The notes under the pieces are model-generated. The model did not search any database, was not told the origin of the DNA, and saw nothing but the letters and a program-made list of their open reading frames with translations. From Nitrospirota bacterium (GTDB lineage Bacteria > Nitrospirota > Thermodesulfovibrionia > Thermodesulfovibrionales > JdFR-86), in assembly GCA_030667205.1 (NCBI GenBank), contig DAOUWH010000057.1, forward strand, positions 1 through 8,530: a stretch of DNA of 8,530 nt, written 5' to 3'. A program made the position numbers and the translations under genes. This document shows, one piece after another, positions 5,359 through 8,530 of the stretch (the stretch's first letter is position 1; each line of letters starts with the position of its first letter).

Positions 5359-6111
5359 ATGGCCGTGCTTAGAAGAACCGAGGGCATTGTCCTTAAAAAT
5401 TTCCCGTATGGCGAGGCAGACCTCATTGTCACCTACCTCACGCCTGATTACGGCCTCAGAAAGGGGTTTGCCAAGAGCCCACGAAAGATTAAAAGCCGTT
5501 TCGGAAGCTCTCTTGAGCCGCTCACTTACGCGAGGATATCTTTAAGGGGCAAGGAGGACGCCGCGCTTCCCCGCATCACACAGTCAGACATAATCAGGCC
5601 GTTTCAATCGCTCAGGGAAGACTACGCCTGTTACGTGAGGCTATCGGGCATGCTCGAGCTTACGATTAACTTCCTCCCCGAGGGCGAGTCCAACCCCGGG
5701 GCCTTCAAATTGCTCCTTGATGTGATGCGGATGATGGAGCGCGACTGCAGCGACCGCAACGTCCTCGTATACAGGATAAGGCTGCTCTCGCTTGCGGGCT
5801 ACTCCCCGAGGCTCAAGGGCTGCGCCCGGTGCGGCGGGGCGGGCCGGAAGTTTTACGTCTCCCACGGCTCGATTATCTGTGAGGCGTGCACCGGCAAATT
5901 GAATGCGGCGGAGCGGGCGGGCGTCAGGCCACTTTCGCAGGGGAGCATTAAGCTCTATGAGACGCTTCTTACGTGGGACCTTTCGAAGGTCTCAAGGGTA
6001 AAGGCGTCCCCTGCAATGGTGGCGGAGCTGTCGGCGATGCTCGACTCGCATGTGGAGTACACCCTTTCGAGGCCGCTTAAGACGTCCCCAAAAAACTCTT
6101 CCCCTTCTTAA
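5359..6111 (+). CDS. recO: DNA repair protein RecO (recombination mediator)
   Basis: A 250-residue protein of normal RecO length. It works with RecR (and RecF) to load RecA on SSB-covered single-stranded DNA and to anneal strands. The N-terminal OB fold is marked by RRTEGIVLKNFPYGEADLIVTYLTPDYGLRKGFAKSPRK, typical of RecO. A helical region follows. The zinc finger is complete: Cys155-x2-Cys158 in GCARCGG and Cys174-x2-Cys177 in CEAC. The E. coli protein lacks this zinc site, whereas many other bacteria have it. ATG 5359 has GGAG 8 nt upstream. It is the last + strand gene of the era cluster, and its 3' end runs 35 bp into the 3' end of the minus-strand deoB gene. The final residues (SPKNSSPS) lie in that overlap and are low-complexity. 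Confidence 0.93.
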   Translation: MAVLRRTEGIVLKNFPYGEADLIVTYLTPDYGLRKGFAKSPRKIKSRFGSSLEPLTYARISLRGKEDAALPRITQSDIIRPFQSLREDYACYVRLSGMLELTINFLPEGESNPGAFKLLLDVMRMMERDCSDRNVLVYRIRLLSLAGYSPRLKGCARCGGAGRKFYVSHGSIICEACTGKLNAAERAGVRPLSQGSIKLYETLLTWDLSKVSRVKASPAMVAELSAMLDSHVEYTLSRPLKTSPKNSSPS

Positions 6112-7231
6112 ATCCTTTAATCTGAAAGATCTCCGCTACGGTGACCCCGAGGTCCATGAATGTCTCTCTGAGACCCAGGTCCTTAGGTTGGAGTTTATTA
6201 TTGTAAAAAAGTACGGGCACGTATTCCCTTGAGTGGTCGGTGCTCGGGGTAGTGGGGTCGCAGCCGTGGTCGGCAGTAATGAAAAGGAAATCTTCCTCCC
6301 CGAGTTTTGGGATAAAAGTGGCAAGCCACGTGTCAAAGGCCTCAAGGGCCGATGAAAACCCCTCGGTGTTGTTTCTGTGGCCGTAGAGGGTGTCGAAGTC
6401 AACGAGGTTTATAAAGATAAGCCCGTTTAAAAACTCCGTAAGGACCTCGCTCAGTTTTTCCATTCCGTCGGCGTTGCCCGCGCTTTTAATGCAGCGCGTA
6501 AACCCCCTTTTGCCGTACATGTCGCAGACCTTGCCCACGGACCATACCTCTATGCCGTTTTTGCAGAGCATGTCCAGCACCGTGTCTTCGGGCGGGGTGA
6601 GGGCGAAGTCCTTCCTCAGGTAGGTCCTTACAAAGGGCGGCCCCACGAAGGGCCTTGCTATGACCCTGCAGACGTTGTGCGGGGGGGTAAGGATTTCCCT
6701 TGCGGCCTTGCACATCCTGTAGAGTTCCTCCACGCTGATGATGTCTTCGTGGGCCGCTATCTGAAAGACGCTGTCGGCGGAGGTGTAGACGATGGGCTGT
6801 CCGGTGCGCATGTGCTCCTCGCCGAGTTCTCTTATTATCTCGGTGCCCGAGGCGGGCTTGTTCCACAGCACGCTCCTGCCGATTCTCCGTTCGAATTTTT
6901 CGATAATTTCCGGCGGGAAGCCATTGGGGTAGGTGGGGAAGGGCTTTTCGCTAATGATGCCCGTCATCTCCCAGTGGCCCGTGATGGTGTCCTTGCCTGC
7001 TGAGCGCTCCGCCATCCTCCCCCACGAAGCCACTGGTTTTTCTTTCCGGGGCACACCCTCTATTTCAATAATATTCCCCAGGCCCATGCCCTCAAGCGTG
7101 GGCAGGTCGAGCCCTCCCACGGCCCTTGCGAGGTTTTTCAGGGTGTTGCTCCCCTCGTCGCCGTAGCTGGCGGCGTCGGGCATCTCGCCCGCGCCAACGC
7201 CGTCAAGGATTATGATTGCAGCTCTTGGCAT
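6077..7231 (-). CDS. deoB: Phosphopentomutase
   Basis: A 384-residue cytosolic enzyme of the alkaline phosphatase superfamily that interconverts (deoxy)ribose 1-phosphate and 5-phosphate, linking nucleoside salvage to the pentose phosphate pathway. Metal-binding and catalytic parts are visible: Asp10 in ILDGVGAGEMPDA, the phosphorylated-Thr region GKDTITGHWEMTG (79-91), Asp278 and Asp280 in NLVDFDTLYGHRN together with His285, Asp321-His322 in ITADHGCDPT, and His333 in STDHSREYVPVL. Length is typical for DeoB. The start is the ATG whose complement is at 7229-7231; only a weak TGGA lies before it. A possible extended -10 (TGA-TAGAAT on the minus strand, complement of 7241-7249) would put the start site only a few bases upstream. 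It stands alone on this strand, convergent with recO and divergent from the YHS gene. No nucleoside phosphorylase gene is nearby. Confidence 0.95.
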   Translation of the reverse strand: MPRAAIIILDGVGAGEMPDAASYGDEGSNTLKNLARAVGGLDLPTLEGMGLGNIIEIEGVPRKEKPVASWGRMAERSAGKDTITGHWEMTGIISEKPFPTYPNGFPPEIIEKFERRIGRSVLWNKPASGTEIIRELGEEHMRTGQPIVYTSADSVFQIAAHEDIISVEELYRMCKAAREILTPPHNVCRVIARPFVGPPFVRTYLRKDFALTPPEDTVLDMLCKNGIEVWSVGKVCDMYGKRGFTRCIKSAGNADGMEKLSEVLTEFLNGLIFINLVDFDTLYGHRNNTEGFSSALEAFDTWLATFIPKLGEEDFLFITADHGCDPTTPSTDHSREYVPVLFYNNKLQPKDLGLRETFMDLGVTVAEIFQIKGFKKGKSFLGTS

Positions 7232-7240
7232 TTTCCAGAT

Positions 7241-7249
7241 ATTCTATCA
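7241..7249 (-). promoter_or_regulatory. Possible extended -10 of deoB
   Basis: Read on the minus strand this is TGATAGAAT, that is TG-n-TAGAAT (5/6 to TATAAT), with no good -35. The predicted start site is about 3 nt before the ATG, so the mRNA would be nearly leaderless; otherwise the box is fortuitous. Confidence 0.3.
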
Positions 7250-7278
7250 CGGAATGGGTTACCCCCGTTGTGTTTCGA

Positions 7279-7305
7279 TTGACCGAAGGGCCGGAATGTG
7301 ATAAG
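7279..7305 (+). promoter_or_regulatory. Possible promoter of the YHS gene
   Basis: TTGACC (7279-7284) and GATAAG (7300-7305, preceded by TGT) are 15 bp apart, a weak but plausible pair. The sequence GGAATGTGATA here mirrors TATCACGGAATG at 7245-7256: the TATCAC/GTGATA arms are inverted across the divergent region while GGAATG is repeated directly. Confidence 0.35.
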
Positions 7306-7342
7306 GCTTTTAGAAGGAGACTTTTAATTGGGAGGATGGGTA

Positions 7343-7528
7343 GTGGAGAAAAAAAGGTTGACAAAAGACCCCGTATGCCTGATGTATGTCGATGAGGACA
7401 AGCCCATCGCCACCAGCACCTATAAGGGCAAGACCTATTATTTCTGCTCGCACATGTGCAAGGACAGGTTCGACAAGGAGTCCGATAAGGAAAAATTCAT
7501 CAGGAAACTGGACGAATCCGGGAAATAA
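7343..7528 (+). CDS. Small YHS-domain, probable metal-binding protein
   Basis: A 61-residue protein made almost entirely of one YHS domain: KDPVCLMYVDEDKPIATSTYKGKTYYFCSHMCKDRFDKESDKEKF. The conserved DPVC cysteine (Cys12) and the FCSHMC pair (Cys35 and Cys39) match the pattern found in stand-alone YHS proteins and at the ends of copper ATPases, where they are thought to bind metal. Function is not established; metal chaperone or sensor-like roles are possible. GGAGG (7331-7335) ends 7 nt before GTG 7343, which I prefer. A second start, TTG 7328, has its own AAGGAG (7314-7319) at good spacing and would add MGGWV, so two forms are conceivable. It is divergent from deoB, and the SDR gene downstream has a separate promoter. 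Confidence 0.8.
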   Translation: MEKKRLTKDPVCLMYVDEDKPIATSTYKGKTYYFCSHMCKDRFDKESDKEKFIRKLDESGK

Positions 7529-7605
7529 TCAGTCTGCCAGATAGACATGCCAGAGGCCTTTCGGCCCACCATACCACGGCTGCAAAGTATTTAAAAAAAT
7601 CGTCC

Positions 7606-7633
7606 TTGACACCTCAAATTCAGGTGGTATGAT
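7606..7633 (+). promoter_or_regulatory. Strong extended -10 promoter with internal dyad, upstream of the SDR gene
   Basis: A perfect -35 TTGACA (7606-7611), a 16-bp spacer and TATGAT (7628-7633) preceded by TGG make a TGn extended -10. The near-palindrome CACCTcAAATTcAGGTG (7610-7626) fills the space between the boxes, and GATTT (7631-7635)/AAATC (7640-7644) form a second dyad over the -10 and start site. Such placement suggests repressor control. Sequence from 7529 to 7600 shows nothing else. Confidence 0.75.
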
Positions 7634-7654
7634 TTGAATAAATCCGGAGGTGCG

Positions 7655-8365
7655 ATGTCTTTAGAGGACCAGAGGATTATCGTGGTGGGCGGAAGCTCCG
7701 GGATGGGGCTTGCCACCGCCAAGGCGCTCGTAGAGGCGGGCTCAAGGGTGGTGATTGCGGGCAAGTCTCAGGACAAGCTCGATTCGGCCAGGGAGCACAT
7801 CCCCGGCGATGTGGATACATACAGCCTGGACTTCACCGACGAAGAGGCGGTCCGCGAGTTCTTTACCACCTTTGGCAAGATAGACCACCTGGTAGTTGCC
7901 GCCTCCGGGGTGCAGGCCTGGGGAACCTTCCGGGAGCTTGATTCCGGGGCGTTCAGGAAGGCGTTTGATGGAAAGTTCTGGGGACACTTCTACTGCGCAA
8001 AGCATGCACTTCCGCACCTGAGGAGGGACAGCTCAATAGTATTCTTCGCCGGTGCGGTCTCTCACACCGCGGTCCCGGGCGCCTCCGGAGTGGCCGCGGT
8101 AAATGCCGCCATCAAGGCCATGGCCTATTCGATGGCCAGAGAGCTTGTCCCCCTGCGCGTAAACGTGGTCTCACCCGGCCCCGTCGATACCCCTGCCTAT
8201 GACTGGATGACGCCCGAGGAAAAACAGGAGTTTTTTAACCAGATGTCCCTGTGCCTGCCGGTCAAGCGCATGGGCAGGCCCGAGGAGATAGCCGAGGCCG
8301 TGCTTTTCCTCCTCGACAACAGATTTGTAACAGGAACGGTGCTCGACATCGACGGCGGGTCATAA
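7655..8365 (+). CDS. SDR-fold protein with a degenerate catalytic tetrad
   Basis: A 236-residue Rossmann-fold protein of the short-chain dehydrogenase/reductase superfamily. The cofactor loop is VGGSSGMGLA (G12-G13, G16, G18) and the downstream Asp is D59 in SLDF. The C-terminal SPGPVDTPAYDW (173-184) and VTGTVLDIDGG are normal SDR elements. The active site is not: the NNAG stretch reads AASG (82-85), the catalytic Asn helix reads FDGKFWG (Lys107 at the Asn position), the Ser strand reads IVFFAGAVSH, and the usual YxxxK reads V146-A-A-V-N150. A classical Ser-Tyr-Lys reduction is therefore unlikely; it may be an atypical SDR, a binding protein or an enzyme using other residues. The substrate is unknown. 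ATG 7655 was chosen for GGAGGTG (7646-7652) just before it; TTG 7634 in the same frame overlaps the promoter. A strong terminator follows 123 bp downstream. Confidence 0.85.
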   Translation: MSLEDQRIIVVGGSSGMGLATAKALVEAGSRVVIAGKSQDKLDSAREHIPGDVDTYSLDFTDEEAVREFFTTFGKIDHLVVAASGVQAWGTFRELDSGAFRKAFDGKFWGHFYCAKHALPHLRRDSSIVFFAGAVSHTAVPGASGVAAVNAAIKAMAYSMARELVPLRVNVVSPGPVDTPAYDWMTPEEKQEFFNQMSLCLPVKRMGRPEEIAEAVLFLLDNRFVTGTVLDIDGGS

Positions 8366-8376
8366 CTGTGCTGAGT

Positions 8377-8481
8377 ATGCGGAGAAACTTAATCGTCGTC
8401 CTTCTGGCTCGTGAGGCTGAGGCTGAGGAAACAGATGAAAGACAAGCTCGACATCGAGTAAGTCCTCAAAACGCGGGTTGA
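8377..8481 (+). other. Gene-poor tail with doubtful short ORFs
   Basis: Two frames can be read: a 34-codon frame from ATG 8377, and an 8-codon frame from ATG 8435 (MKDKLDIE, ending 8461) with GAGGA 5 nt before it. Neither resembles a known protein. The stretch has a TGAGGC tandem repeat (8412-8428), and GCTCGACATCGA at 8446-8457 repeats the 12 bases at 8341-8352 in the end of the SDR gene. It may be the SDR 3' untranslated region or decayed sequence. Confidence 0.25.
8412..8428 (+). repeat. Short TGAGGC tandem repeat
   Basis: Two full copies of TGAGGC and a third lacking only the last base, in direct succession. This is a simple repeat with no clear function. Confidence 0.7.
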
Positions 8482-8488
8482 CCGAAGG

Positions 8489-8518
8489 GGGGAAGGTTTT
8501 TGTCTTCCCCTTTTTTTT
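8489..8518 (+). terminator. Intrinsic terminator of the SDR transcript
   Basis: GGGGAAG (8489-8495) pairs perfectly with CTTCCCC (8504-8510) around an 8-nt loop, GTTTTTGT, and is followed directly by eight T residues (8511-8518). This is a textbook Rho-independent terminator on the + strand. Confidence 0.92.
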
Positions 8519-8530
8519 ATTTAAATCCCG

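Noticed and set aside
7279..7290. TTGACCGAAGGG, also present at 8478-8489
   Set aside because: A 12-base identity, one copy in the divergent promoter region and the other running into the terminator stem, without shared flanks. Chance is the simplest explanation.
7552..7566. GGCC-TTTC-GGCC as a possible terminator after the YHS gene
   Set aside because: The stem is only 4 bp, each arm is itself palindromic, and no T tract follows.

Overview
The window looks like an ordinary chromosomal stretch from a free-living bacterium of moderately high GC content. Several traits lean towards Nitrospirota, Desulfobacterota ('Deltaproteobacteria') or a related lineage: frequent ATA and AGG codons in otherwise GC-rich genes, a lysine-repeat SWIB protein, and an era / bifunctional-nuclease-domain / recO cluster. 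That placement is an inference made without any database comparison. I see no phage, transposase, CRISPR, tRNA or rRNA.

Left part (1-2571, all + strand). A small DNA-binding protein with a lysine-rich repeat tail and a SWIB domain comes first. After a possible terminator hairpin there is a compact arsenic-resistance operon: an ArsR-type repressor and an ACR3 arsenite efflux permease. Its promoter overlaps a clean inverted repeat that is probably the ArsR operator. A single-domain PilZ (cyclic-di-GMP receptor type) protein follows, with its own near-consensus promoter.

Middle part (2600-6111, + strand). This is a housekeeping run: a class I PLP aminotransferase of the aspartate aminotransferase type, the ribosome-assembly GTPase Era, a bifunctional nuclease (BFN/DUF151) domain protein that starts next to the era stop codon, and the recombination mediator RecO. 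The first three are probably co-transcribed. recO follows after 75 bp with its own ribosome binding site.

Right part (6077-8530). deoB (phosphopentomutase) lies on the minus strand and overlaps the 3' end of recO tail to tail by 35 bp. Across a divergent intergenic region is a small YHS-domain, probably metal-binding, protein. Next is a short-chain dehydrogenase/reductase-fold protein in which the usual catalytic Asn, Ser, Tyr and Lys all appear to be replaced; it sits behind a strong extended -10 promoter that contains a dyad. The window closes with a gene-poor tail and a strong intrinsic terminator.

I did not find a clearly new multi-gene system. The points most worth a second look are the ArsR operator/promoter layout, the degenerate active site of the SDR protein and the dyad in its promoter, the dual starts of the YHS gene, and the placement of the BFN protein between era and recO.
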